From Deltaproteobacteria bacterium RIFCSPHIGHO2_02_FULL_44_16 (GTDB taxonomy: Bacteria; UBA10199; 2-02-FULL-44-16), in assembly GCA_001798185.1 (NCBI GenBank), contig MGRM01000023.1, forward strand, positions 1-57,412: a stretch of DNA of 57,412 nt, in the 5' to 3' direction. Positions within the stretch are counted from its first letter, which is position 1. Each line of letters opens with the position of its first letter. Both the position numbers and the translations under genes were made by a program. Under the pieces are notes generated by a model, which was not told the DNA's origin, searched no databases, and saw only the letters and a program-made list of their open reading frames with translations. Positions 7,016 through 15,548 of the stretch are shown in pieces.

Positions 7016-8767
7016 TTATACCCCTTTTATCTCATACGCCAGAGATTGGACACGGAGATTGGCTTTCTTGAAGGCCTCTTTGAGCTTGGTGTTCGGTTCA
7101 TCCAGAAATTTTGCGAACTTGATAGGTTTTCCATCTTTGAGTTCCACAAAATCGTTTAAAAGTTTATCAGCTCCTTTTCGATCGCCACTGAATTGGATAC
7201 GCGTCACACGACGTGCAAGTTTATCGATCGCAGAATCCATCTTTTCAAAACGAATTTCGTATTGATTCTGTTTTGGATGATAGACAACGGCCCCTTCTTG
7301 AAGAAGATTCCCAAGTTCAATGGCAGCAACTTGCGTATACGTATTATCAAGAGGACGTTGAAGCATCGTAATCGTCCAAAGAAGATACGCCACATAACGT
7401 CGCTTCAGCTCTTCGTCATTCACCAATCCTTGAGCATGCAAGTAAGGTAAAAACCAAACCCCGAGCGAGTCTGCTTTGACCTCTTCCATCAACGTATCAC
7501 GAATGCCGAGTGACTCACGAACCGTCGTCTTCTTCCCCTTCACCGTAATCGGCATGGTGTGATACGAACCGAGCCCATGCGCAAGTTCATGCAGTGTTGT
7601 ATTCATGATCGCTGAATGATCATCGACAAGTTTTGCTTGATGCGGAACAATCGCAATCTCAGCCTGCTTTTTACGCTGATCGTAACGCACCGTCATGTGA
7701 TTAATCAACATCACCTTCTTTGAAAGTCCGGCGTCAATTGCCGCACCCTGGTTTGGAAGATGATATGCCGCCGTTGAACCATAAGCATATCGATAATCTC
7801 CCGCCGCACGAATGACCTGCACCGCACGGATTTCAATTCCTTTATCAAGTTTTCGACGTTTATAAAGGTTCCCTCCAAGCTCTTTCGCAAGGAGATCTTC
7901 CATCGATTGCAGATGACGCTTGTACTGTTCCAACTCCTTTGTCACTTTCGGATCTTCTTGCGCAATCAACATTCCAAACATGGCTTTGACATTCAGAGGA
8001 TCGCGATAGGTTTCATAAGCGCCGATAGTGAGCTCCCACTTACTTTTTATTTTGATCCAATCAATGTCGCTTGCATCATAAGGATAAGGATCGCGATGTA
8101 AAAAAGCACGCGCACGCGATCGCAAAAACTTTTTCATCGACGGTGTGTCCGCATATTTAATGGCAGCAGTCATTTCCTGCGAAAGACTTTCCAGTTTTTC
8201 CCGGATGAGAGGCCACGATGCATAAGGAATCCCAATGTAGTTTCCTTTGGCATCAAAACGAACCACCGTAAAAGGACTCAACAATTCATCTTTATTTTTT
8301 GTTTCCGAAAAAAGTTTGAGGGTCGCTTCATTCATCCCTTCTGGCCAATGGTGCCACGCTTCACGTTTTGCAGGAAGAGAAGGGTGGGCGTTGCACAGAG
8401 GGTTCCGCACACTTTCGCACCAAGGGCCACGATTACGTTCAAAGAGCGCCTGATCATCACTCGTTCCAGAGAGTCGAATCTCTTCACGATACTCAAGAGT
8501 TTGGGGATCACGCTGCAAAAAACAGATTTCATCGACCACGTCGGCAACACGAAGCATTTTCGTCAAAAATTGACGCTCACGACGTGAAAGAGATTTTGCG
8601 TCAAATGTAAGGAGTGTCTGCTCAAAAGCAGCCAACTCATCTTTGACGAGCTGCCGGCGAATATGTTCTGTTTCGTTTGTAATCTCTTTCGACATAGCTC
8701 CTCCTGTGTGGAAAAAAAGAATCACGCCAATGGTGAACAAAAACACAAATGTTGTAAATTGCTTCAT
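7016..8767 (-). CDS. Secreted M49-family (dipeptidyl peptidase III-like) metallopeptidase
   Basis: The 583-residue protein has an N-terminal signal segment (FTTFVFLFTIGVILFF) and a zinc site TTLHELAHGLGSYH with His393, Glu394 and His397, followed about 35 residues later by MEEVKADSLGVW, whose Glu would be the third ligand. This HExxH...EExxAD pairing is that of M49 peptidases; eukaryotic DPP III has HEXXGH, while a five-residue form is known from bacteria such as Caldithrix. It should cleave dipeptides from peptide N-termini, here outside the cytoplasm. A family B repeat lies three bases upstream of the start. Substrate and export are inferred. Confidence 0.75.
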   Translation of the reverse strand: MKQFTTFVFLFTIGVILFFHTGGAMSKEITNETEHIRRQLVKDELAAFEQTLLTFDAKSLSRRERQFLTKMLRVADVVDEICFLQRDPQTLEYREEIRLSGTSDDQALFERNRGPWCESVRNPLCNAHPSLPAKREAWHHWPEGMNEATLKLFSETKNKDELLSPFTVVRFDAKGNYIGIPYASWPLIREKLESLSQEMTAAIKYADTPSMKKFLRSRARAFLHRDPYPYDASDIDWIKIKSKWELTIGAYETYRDPLNVKAMFGMLIAQEDPKVTKELEQYKRHLQSMEDLLAKELGGNLYKRRKLDKGIEIRAVQVIRAAGDYRYAYGSTAAYHLPNQGAAIDAGLSKKVMLINHMTVRYDQRKKQAEIAIVPHQAKLVDDHSAIMNTTLHELAHGLGSYHTMPITVKGKKTTVRESLGIRDTLMEEVKADSLGVWFLPYLHAQGLVNDEELKRRYVAYLLWTITMLQRPLDNTYTQVAAIELGNLLQEGAVVYHPKQNQYEIRFEKMDSAIDKLARRVTRIQFSGDRKGADKLLNDFVELKDGKPIKFAKFLDEPNTKLKEAFKKANLRVQSLAYEIKGV

Positions 8768-8769
8768 AT

Positions 8770-8839
8770 TGTCATCCCTGCGAAAGCAGGGATCCAGTCT
8801 TTTAACGTTTCCTGGATTCCCGCCTTCGCGGGAATGACA
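8770..8839. repeat. Dispersed palindromic repeat, family B, copy 1
   Basis: TGTCATCCCTGCGAAAGCAGG followed by GATCCAG, a short spacer, then CTGGATTCCCGCC and TTCGCGGGAATGACA form a 70-bp imperfect inverted repeat. A second copy is at 15425-15496. This sequence type, often mistranslated as VIPAKAGIQ, is a common dispersed repeat in bacterial genomes. It separates rluB from the metallopeptidase gene. Confidence 0.9.
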
Positions 8840-8848
8840 AATAACTTT

Positions 8849-9604
8849 TTATGTTGCTTTGATCAACGCAGATTTCAACTCTTTCACTTCAGCAGGCGTT
8901 AAAAAACGCCACTTTCCTCGCGTAAGATCACCAAGCGTAATCGGTCCGACAGCAACACGTTTCAGTCGCATGAGAGGATGCCCGACAGCTTCGCACATAC
9001 GGCGTAGCTGTCGATTTCGTCCCTCACGGAGCGATGCTTCTAGCCACGCATGTCGATCGCCGGCTTTCAACAGTTTCCATTTTGAAGGAAGCGTTGGGCC
9101 ATCCTCAAGTTTGATTCCCTCTTTGAGTTTGCGAAGTGTTTCAGGCGATGGAAGACCTTGCACTTTGAGTCGATACGTTTTCCAGAGTTCGTGACTCGGA
9201 TGCATGAGTGCATGCAACAAAGCTCCATCATCAGAGAGAATAAGAAGTCCTTCGGAGTCAAAATCGAGTCGACCTGCTGTGTTGAGTCGACCCTCCCAAC
9301 GCTCTAACAATTTCCAAATCGTGTCGCGGCCTTCGGGATCAGAACGCGTCACCAGCATGTTTGGTGGTTTGTAAAAAGCAACGTAGGAAAATGATCGCGG
9401 AAGCTGAAGTGATTTTCCATCAAGCTTGACGTGATCTTTTTCCGGAGAAACCAAAACACCAAGTGCGGTTACTTTTTTGCCGTTGAGTAAAACTCTTCCT
9501 TCGACAATCGCTTTTTCTGCGCTACGGCGTGAAAGCTCACTGCACAGGGCTATCAGGCGATGTAACCTTATCTGATTCGGTAGTAGATTTTTCGATGGCT
9601 TCAT
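8849..9604 (-). CDS. rluB: 23S rRNA pseudouridine synthase, RsuA/RluB type
   Basis: The 251-residue protein has an N-terminal S4 RNA-binding domain (IRLHRLIALCSELSRRSAE, about 10-28), YKPPNMLVTRSDPEGR, and the catalytic motif NTAGRLDFDSEGLLILSDDG with the active Asp. It isomerises a uridine in 23S rRNA; RluB is favoured over RsuA because it lies beside scpAB, a common arrangement. ATG 9604 with GAGGAG upstream was chosen; it starts inside the 3' end of scpB with a 68-base overlap. A C-terminal FLTPAEVKEL tail is typical of this subfamily. Confidence 0.9.
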   Translation of the reverse strand: MKPSKNLLPNQIRLHRLIALCSELSRRSAEKAIVEGRVLLNGKKVTALGVLVSPEKDHVKLDGKSLQLPRSFSYVAFYKPPNMLVTRSDPEGRDTIWKLLERWEGRLNTAGRLDFDSEGLLILSDDGALLHALMHPSHELWKTYRLKVQGLPSPETLRKLKEGIKLEDGPTLPSKWKLLKAGDRHAWLEASLREGRNRQLRRMCEAVGHPLMRLKRVAVGPITLGDLTRGKWRFLTPAEVKELKSALIKAT

Positions 9605-10382
9605 CGCTCTCCTCGAGAACGATTCCAACATGTTCAAAGACTTTCTTTTCAACACGGCGGAGATCTTTTAAGCTCGTTTCGAGCGTCTCAATAGCCTCAT
9701 CATCACTGATGAGTTCCGAAGGTGCAAGGACTTCTTCTTTCTCTTCATCATCTTCATCAATCCATTCTGTCGGTTCTTCTTCATCGTCAGATGAATCAGA
9801 AGGAGTAAGAGAAACCTCTGGTCCTTTTTCTGTTCGGACCTGATGCTCTCGCATCAACTCTTCGATATCTTTGAGTTGAGGAAGTTCTTTTAAATCCTTC
9901 AAATCAAAAAGTTCCAAAAACTCACCCGTCGTTCCGTAAATTAAGGGATGACCCGCTTCATCACGACGTCCCACGATCTTGATTAAGCGTCGCTCCAAAA
10001 GTTTTTTCAAAACACCACCAGAATCGACACCGCGAATCTGCTCAATTTCCGAACGAATAATCGGCTGACGATAGGCGATCATCGCAAGGGTTTCCAGGGC
10101 CGCACCAGAGAGTCGTGACGGCTTTTGGATATTCAAACGCATGAGCCACGAAGCGAGCGTCTCTTTTGTGCGAAATTGATAACCACCTGCCACTTGTTTG
10201 AGTTGAAGACCCGACTCAGGATCATCGTTCCATTTTTGTGTCAGCTCGTGAAGACACGTTGTGAGAATTTCTTTCGTCACACCGGTCCCTTCGAGGCAAA
10301 GCAACATCCCCTTCTCATCCATTGGCTCTTCGGCGACAAAAATCATCGCTTCGAGAATTGGTTTCAATTCAAAAAGTTCCAT
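9537..10382 (-). CDS. scpB: Segregation and condensation protein B
   Basis: ScpB is a winged-helix subunit of the SMC-ScpAB complex that compacts and segregates chromosomes. Residues 1-180 carry the family core, including LSGAALETLAMIAYRQP and IEQIRGVDSGGVLKKLLERRLI. After that comes a long acidic tail (SDSSDDEEEPTEWIDEDDEE and beyond), making 281 residues against about 190 in many homologues. ATG 10382 with AAGGAG upstream was chosen. It overlaps the scpA end by 14 bases and the rluB start by 68, so translation is coupled. Confidence 0.92.
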   Translation of the reverse strand: MELFELKPILEAMIFVAEEPMDEKGMLLCLEGTGVTKEILTTCLHELTQKWNDDPESGLQLKQVAGGYQFRTKETLASWLMRLNIQKPSRLSGAALETLAMIAYRQPIIRSEIEQIRGVDSGGVLKKLLERRLIKIVGRRDEAGHPLIYGTTGEFLELFDLKDLKELPQLKDIEELMREHQVRTEKGPEVSLTPSDSSDDEEEPTEWIDEDDEEKEEVLAPSELISDDEAIETLETSLKDLRRVEKKVFEHVGIVLEESDEAIEKSTTESDKVTSPDSPVQ

Positions 10383-11160
10383 GGCTCTCTCCTTCATCAT
10401 CCATCTGAACAAGGCGCAGCACCTCTTCTTCGGTAACCTCTTCCATTCTCCCTCGTACATAAAGAGGTCCATATCGTTCAGATTGATAAACTTTAATCAT
10501 CTTGAGTCGCGACATCTCAAGCACCGCCAAAAACGTCACGACCATATCGTACTTTGTCATCGGAATCACAAGCAGTTCTTCAAGCGTTATCGTCACATCT
10601 TTTTTGATCCGTTCCGTCAGTTGCAGAATACGTGCGTTCACACTGATTCGATCAACCGCAACCGCATGATATTGATCTGCCGGAATGCGTTTCAAAATTC
10701 TTCCAAACGCAGTCATCAGTTCAAAGACATCAGCTTCCAAAGGACCTTCCGCAGCTTCCACTCGTTCGGGCTGCAACGGCACAAAGACATCGCGACCGAG
10801 CTGGGTTCTCTTTTCAAGGGTTTCTGCGGCAAGGCGATATTGTTGATACTCCAAAAGCCTGCGAACAAGATCCGCTCGCGGATCAGCTTCATCTTCTTCG
10901 ATCGCTCCCTCGTCTTGAGGAAGAAGGAGTCTCGATTTGATATGCGCGAGTTCCGCAGCCATAAGAAGAAACTCGCCCGCAAGATCAATATCGAGTTCGC
11001 GAAGCGAATCGAGATACTCCATATATTTATCGAGCATCAGAGAAACGGGGATATCGTAAACGTCGAGATCATTTTTCTTAATGAGATAGAGTAAAAGATC
11101 GAGAGGACCTTCAAAGACCGAAAGATTAACGCGGTAATTTTCATTCATGTGAAGTTCCAT
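10369..11160 (-). CDS. scpA: Segregation and condensation protein A
   Basis: ScpA is the kleisin subunit bridging SMC heads. The 263-residue protein shows the N-terminal signature VFEGPLDLLLYLIKKNDLD (about 14-32), DLAGEFLLMAAELAHIKSRLLL, and a C-terminal winged helix (VVTFLAVLEMSRLKMIKVYQ). Two starts, 11160 and 11148, are possible and neither has a clear ribosome-binding site. The start overlaps the trpS end by about 20 bases, placing trpS-scpA-scpB-rluB in one coupled unit. Confidence 0.95.
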   Translation of the reverse strand: MELHMNENYRVNLSVFEGPLDLLLYLIKKNDLDVYDIPVSLMLDKYMEYLDSLRELDIDLAGEFLLMAAELAHIKSRLLLPQDEGAIEEDEADPRADLVRRLLEYQQYRLAAETLEKRTQLGRDVFVPLQPERVEAAEGPLEADVFELMTAFGRILKRIPADQYHAVAVDRISVNARILQLTERIKKDVTITLEELLVIPMTKYDMVVTFLAVLEMSRLKMIKVYQSERYGPLYVRGRMEEVTEEEVLRLVQMDDEGESHGTF

Positions 11161-12148
11161 AATCTAACCCCATTGCTTTACGGACCAACTGCATCGTCAC
11201 TGCAGCAACGTGTTGCGCTTTTTTCGAACTTTCGCGCAGCATATCAAGAAGCTTCTCTTTTTGCGACTCCCATTGTTCACGGCGTTGCCGGATGGGGCGC
11301 CAAAACTCAAGCGCATTTTGAATACAGATCTGCTTACACTCCACACAACCGAGCTGGCCGCTGCGACATTCTTTATCGATCCAGGCGACCTTCTCGGCAT
11401 CGGTATAAAGTTTGTGATAAGCATAAATATTGCAAATATCGGGATTACCGGGATCATAGCGTCGTTTACGGCCAGGATCGGTGATCGTCTGCATCATTTT
11501 TGTTTCAATAGTTTTATCGTCATCCGCCATATAAATTGCGTTGCCGTAACTCTTGGACATTTTTCGACCATCTGTCCCCGGAATACGAGGAGTCTTTGTC
11601 AAAAGGGGTTTGGGCTCCACAAAAACTTCAGACTTCGTTATGTGATGAAATCGACGCACAATTTCTCGAGAAAGTTCGATATGGGAAACTTGATCTTCTC
11701 CGACAGGGACAAATTTCGCTTGATAGAGAACAATATCGCCGGTCTGCAGCACGGGGTATCCAAAAAAACCATACGTATTCAGATCGGTCCCTTTCAGCTG
11801 TTCTTTCATCTCTTTATACGAAGGGACACGCTCTAACCACCCCAGCGGGGTAATCATGGAAAGAAGAAGATGGAGTTCAGCGTGTTCAGGAACCCACGAC
11901 TGAAGAAATAAGGTACATTTTTTGGGATCTATTCCAGCAGCCAACCAATCGAGAAGACATTCTTTGACCGAGGGAGCAATCTCTTCGGAATGCTCATAGC
12001 CAGTCGTCAGAGCGTGCCAGTCGGCAATAAAATAGAAGCAGTCATATTTTTCCTGAAGTTCAACCCATTGCTGAATCGCTCCAAAATAATTTCCCCAATG
12101 GAGCTTTCCCGTCGGTCGATTTCCACTTAAAATGCGCTCTTTTTTCAT
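11141..12148 (-). CDS. trpS: Tryptophanyl-tRNA synthetase
   Basis: TrpRS charges tRNA-Trp. The 335-residue class I enzyme shows the HIGH-equivalent region PTGKLHWGNYFG (about 12-23), a GEDQVSHIELSREI segment and the signature GRKMSKSYGN (KMSKS). The start at 12148 has AAGGGA at good spacing. The C-terminal segment is ordinary. It follows the M50 protease gene by nine bases and overlaps scpA, a frequent neighbourhood for scpAB. Confidence 0.96.
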   Translation of the reverse strand: MKKERILSGNRPTGKLHWGNYFGAIQQWVELQEKYDCFYFIADWHALTTGYEHSEEIAPSVKECLLDWLAAGIDPKKCTLFLQSWVPEHAELHLLLSMITPLGWLERVPSYKEMKEQLKGTDLNTYGFFGYPVLQTGDIVLYQAKFVPVGEDQVSHIELSREIVRRFHHITKSEVFVEPKPLLTKTPRIPGTDGRKMSKSYGNAIYMADDDKTIETKMMQTITDPGRKRRYDPGNPDICNIYAYHKLYTDAEKVAWIDKECRSGQLGCVECKQICIQNALEFWRPIRQRREQWESQKEKLLDMLRESSKKAQHVAAVTMQLVRKAMGLDYGTSHE

Positions 12149-12157
12149 ATATTTCCC

Positions 12158-12823
12158 TTAAAAAGGTAAAAGAAGATGTGCGAAATACATCACAGGTATC
12201 AACAAATACTTTAAGATTCCTGTCATGAAAAATAACAATAAAATCAAAAAACTATACTGAGAAAATTGATCAAAAACATGAAGCAATGAATCGGGTAAAA
12301 GTCCTCTTAAAATTGCTCCTCCATCAAGGGGAGGCATCGGTAAAAGATTAAAAAGCGCCAACATGAGATTCAGAAAAACACCTATCTGACAAATCGAAAA
12401 AAGGCCCTTCACCAGACTGCTTCCAACATCACCGGCGGTAAATTCGTTTAAAAAAAGATCGACGGTCGTCAGAAGTCCTCGCGCAAAAAATGCAAAAACA
12501 CAGGCGAGAAAAATATTGGAAAGAGGACCCATAAGCGCAATCCAGAGATGATCTCTTCTCGGGTTTTTCAAATAACGCGTATCAACTGGAACGGGCTTCC
12601 CCCATCCGATCACCGGAGACTGGGTCAAGATGCCAAAAATAGGGAGGAACGCAGTTCCAAGCATATCCATATGTGGAAGCGGATTGAGCGTGATGCGGCC
12701 AAGATAACGAGCTGTCGCATCCCCTAAGCGGTTCGACATCCACGCATGAGCTGCTTCATGAAGCGAAAGAGAGAAAAGAAACACCGGATAGAAGAGCAAA
12801 AGTTCGACAAAGCGCTGTTGCAT
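12158..12823 (-). CDS. M50 site-2-protease family membrane metallopeptidase
   Basis: The 221-residue protein has about five to six membrane segments with the zinc motif HEAAH (His22, Glu23, His26) in the first and NLLPMPPLDGG in a later one, whose Asp completes the site. This is the short family of M50B intramembrane proteases without PDZ domains, often found upstream of trpS and scpAB. It would cut a membrane-bound substrate; which one cannot be told. The start lacks a clear ribosome-binding site. Confidence 0.9.
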   Translation of the reverse strand: MQQRFVELLLFYPVFLFSLSLHEAAHAWMSNRLGDATARYLGRITLNPLPHMDMLGTAFLPIFGILTQSPVIGWGKPVPVDTRYLKNPRRDHLWIALMGPLSNIFLACVFAFFARGLLTTVDLFLNEFTAGDVGSSLVKGLFSICQIGVFLNLMLALFNLLPMPPLDGGAILRGLLPDSLLHVFDQFSQYSFLILLLFFMTGILKYLLIPVMYFAHLLLPF

Positions 12824-12868
12824 CAGGCATTGTTATTGGAAAAGACCTTAGATGTCAAATAGTTAGTA

Positions 12869-12997
12869 TTAATTTTCTTTAAGTTTTTTGCTGATGCTAA
12901 CTTCAATTGCTTTTAAAATTTTGTCATCTTCAAGCGTTTCCTGTTAGTAGAGAAGAAATTGACCGATAGAATCAGATTTTGAAAGGGATATGGTCAT
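12869..12997 (-). pseudogene. Small antitoxin-like ORF broken by one stop codon
   Basis: From ATG 12997, with AGGAAG well placed upstream, the frame reads TISLSKSDSIGQFLLY, then a TAA at 12944-12946, then QETLEDDKILKAIEVSISKK, then LKEN and a normal TAA. The two halves look like one 42-residue charged protein; a single C-to-T change in CAA would explain the stop. The size recalls small antitoxins, but no family is assigned. It is in a patch with other decayed accessory genes. Confidence 0.5.
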
Positions 12998-13067
12998 GTT
13001 CTGACTTCCTAAGTGATATTTTCGCTTGAGCAACATACACAGAAAAATCGAAAAATGATTGGCCCGT

Positions 13068-13700
13068 TTATCCCTTCCATTTTCCGTGCGCTACATACCC
13101 AAATACCCTCACGAGACACTGATTGTAGACGAGAAATGTTAGCGCATATATCGCTGGTGCTGCAAGAATCAGAAGCAACAGAAAAATGATGCCATCAAGT
13201 ATTCGCTTGTACTCTTTTCTGTAGATTTTTACTCTGAGATCCGGGTTTTCCTTTTGGACATGTGCCAAGACAGATTTGACTGTCTCCTCTCTCTGCCCGG
13301 GATGTACCCACATCAGCCTATCAATTTCTTCTTCAACGACAGCTTGAACTCGAGCATCGTCTTTGGCCGCCCTGATAATATTTTCGTTCACACCAAAGTA
13401 TTTGTAGATGACGTCCCTCGCATCCGATTTCAACCGTAGAATCTCATGAAATATCAACCAGTGCTGAGGAGGAAAGAATTCATGGTTAAGCTCTGAACCG
13501 CTATCTTCTACATGTTCATATTCCTCTTGAAATGAAAAAACGATATCCTCAGTTCTTAATGACTTGAATACGAAATCTAAACCACCATCATCGAGGTAAT
13601 TGAACCAAGGAATAACCATAAGCAAGGAGGCAACAGCCACAACTATTTTAAAAAAACGTTGTAACCGCTGCCTCCACATTTTTATTTTTACATCTGTCAT
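13068..13700 (-). CDS. Membrane protein of unknown function
   Basis: No family is recognised. The 210-residue protein has one N-terminal membrane segment (FFKIVVAVASLLMVIPWF, about 16-33), a charged cytoplasmic or periplasmic domain (about 35-165) with several acidic helices, and a second segment GIIFLLLLILAAPAIYALTF near 172-191. Its start overlaps the end of the broken gene at 13697-14320 by an ATGA, so the two were probably coupled. The upstream partner's HEPN-like motif makes a two-component arrangement conceivable, but this is inference. Confidence 0.65.
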   Translation of the reverse strand: MTDVKIKMWRQRLQRFFKIVVAVASLLMVIPWFNYLDDGGLDFVFKSLRTEDIVFSFQEEYEHVEDSGSELNHEFFPPQHWLIFHEILRLKSDARDVIYKYFGVNENIIRAAKDDARVQAVVEEEIDRLMWVHPGQREETVKSVLAHVQKENPDLRVKIYRKEYKRILDGIIFLLLLILAAPAIYALTFLVYNQCLVRVFGYVAHGKWKG

Positions 13701-14320
13701 CCGCCCTGTTCCATTAAACCAGAATATATAATTAAAAGTATCAATCCCGTGAAGTATCCTTCACAGCTAACGTCACCGTTATAACCATGCAAAGCGGTGT
13801 TTCTAAGCCAATGAAGCCTATCTCCCAAATGAGAAATATCTTTATCTCTTCCTGCAACTTTATAGGGCACAATCGATTCATCGATATCTTTTAAGATTTG
13901 GTTCATTGGCTTGTTAGTTTCTCGAACAATCTTATAGAGCCGATCTATCTCTATCCTGTCTCCAATATTTTTCCCTGCTCGCAGCCCGTTGGGTAAATCT
14001 TTCACTAACATCCCTTTTTCATCAACATATTCACTTAACCTTCACAGTGAGTACTCAATTTGTGTGACGAGATAAGGCGTTGCCACAGCACCTCCCGGCC
14101 GAAACGGTGGAGACGAAACAAACAAGTCGATGGCAAAAGCGATGTGTTCGCGGCGGCGGTTACCATAAATGCATTCATTTTCAGAAAGCAGAAATGAGGA
14201 AAAATTTTGAAGGAGTTCAACAACTCTTCCAGAAATGGAAGAAGAACCAGCATGTGGGCAGCATGTTTTTATAATACCTGCCGCCTCACTTTGGTTTTCT
14301 TTCCAATTCATTTTATTCAT
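13697..14320 (-). pseudogene. Gene split by an in-frame TGA, HEPN-like motif in second half
   Basis: One reading frame runs from ATG 14320 (GAGAG upstream) to the stop at 13697, interrupted only by TGA at 14042-14044 between TQIEYSL and RLSEYVDEKG. A TGG-to-TGA change would explain it. The second half, also startable at ATG 14011, contains GDRLHWLRNTALHGYNGD; RNTALH fits the R-x4-6-H motif of HEPN domains, but this is a short motif. If expressed as two pieces, the 104-residue second half is coupled to the membrane protein that follows. No full-length family is recognised. Confidence 0.55.
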
Positions 14321-14442
14321 ATAGCTCTCTCACTGTCTTCCACTATCCACAAAAACTACATTCCTTCCCGCCTCCGGCATCTCACCTTCAAGCACAGTCA
14401 AGCAGTTTCGCCCTGAAAACCAAAATCAATTTCAAAATTAGA

Positions 14443-15282
14443 TCATCCATGCCGCATCCCTTTCTTGGGCGGTAGATAATTTCCTGCGCTCACCACTTTT
14501 CGGCCAGTCTTTTCCTCAAGTTCCAAACGTGCTTTTTTGGCAATACGTCCACCCTTGATACCGGCAACTTTGTTTTCATCCATTCCCGTGGCACTGGCAC
14601 TTTCGGCAATTTGTCGTGAAGATAATTCTGCAAGCGCCGTGAAAATCAATTCTGCCTCGTTCATATGGTCGCGCAGATTCTGAGTTTTTAATCCCTTGAG
14701 GGCTTTGTGGTCCTTAACCGAAACGTCGGCCCACTCTTGATGAATGATGTTAGTGAGAATGGCAAATTCATCACCTTCTTTAATGCCGTGATCTTTCCAA
14801 TAATCGGTGAGTTTGTTGCGAGTCTCTTGACCCATCATGCGTTGTTGAACCCACTTTTCACTACGTCCATGTTTACGCCATGTCTCACGGGCACGATCGA
14901 GCGAACGGGCAGGATCGGACATTTCTTGCATGCGTTCATAACCAACCTTGGCGAGCCAGAGCTTCACTGGTTCGGCCTTGGGGCTTGGGACGGATTGAAT
15001 CAGGCGTAGTAAGGTTTCGGGATTGGCCACATCGGTAAGATATTTTTTACCGTCGGCAGCTTCCAATTTCAGTCGGTTACATTTTGTAACCGACTCACTC
15101 CCCTCTTTCATCAATCGATTTTTAAGCACTTTCCAATAATTTCGAGCAGCCTGAAAGTTGGGCTGTTGGATGAGCACCTGAATAATGTCGACGACAGAGA
15201 AGTACCAAACCTCCTTTTCTTTATCGTATAAACGACGAATTTTAAAGTTTTCAAAAATAGCTAAATTAGTTTTGCCTGTCAT
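14443..15282 (-). CDS. BRO-N domain protein (prophage antirepressor-like)
   Basis: The 279-residue protein starts KTNLAIFENFKIRRLYD and has the BRO-N core VWYFSVVDIIQVLIQQPNFQ, followed by YWKVLKNRLMKEGSE, LRLIQSVPSPKAEPVKLWL and a C-terminal GGRIAKKARLELEEKTGRK. It matches, from memory, a widespread chromosomal family with a BRO N-terminus annotated as phage antirepressor or DNA-damage-inducible. It probably binds DNA. ATG 15282 with AAAGG upstream was chosen over 15309. No other phage genes are nearby. Confidence 0.85.
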   Translation of the reverse strand: MTGKTNLAIFENFKIRRLYDKEKEVWYFSVVDIIQVLIQQPNFQAARNYWKVLKNRLMKEGSESVTKCNRLKLEAADGKKYLTDVANPETLLRLIQSVPSPKAEPVKLWLAKVGYERMQEMSDPARSLDRARETWRKHGRSEKWVQQRMMGQETRNKLTDYWKDHGIKEGDEFAILTNIIHQEWADVSVKDHKALKGLKTQNLRDHMNEAELIFTALAELSSRQIAESASATGMDENKVAGIKGGRIAKKARLELEEKTGRKVVSAGNYLPPKKGMRHG

Positions 15283-15424
15283 AACGCAAACCTTTCTGCA
15301 ATTGTGCAACTGTACATTGCATATTCTTACAAGTCAGCCGTGTTGTAGACACGTAAATGCGGTCATAATCGACTCCATCATGTCGAAGTGTATGGTATAG
15401 CAAATTAACCTTTCATGAGTATGA

Positions 15425-15496
15425 TGTCATTCCTGCGAAAGCAGGAATCCAGATGTTTATCAGCCTTTCTGGATCCCCGCCTGCGCGAGGATGACA
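15425..15496. repeat. Dispersed palindromic repeat, family B, copy 2
   Basis: TGTCATTCCTGCGAAAGCAGG and AATCCAG, then a spacer, then CTGGATCCCCGCC and TGCGCGAGGATGACA make a 72-bp imperfect inverted repeat matching 8770-8839. It occupies the gap between the BRO-N gene and the membrane-protein gene at 15549. The rest of the gap (15283-15424) shows nothing recognisable. Confidence 0.9.
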
Positions 15497-15548
15497 ATTA
15501 TAGAAGCCCCATAGTTTGTTGACGATATCGGACATATGCTGTTTTTCA

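Noticed and set aside
10261-11094. Long plus-strand ORF of 277 codons
   Set aside because: It is the reverse of scpB and scpA, both of which are clearly recognised; the peptide is low in normal composition (His/Arg/Phe-rich).
14042-14044. Selenocysteine codon at the TGA
   Set aside because: The surrounding residues (EYSL*RLSEY) look like a lost Trp, the protein is not a known selenoprotein, and no SECIS-like hairpin directly follows.
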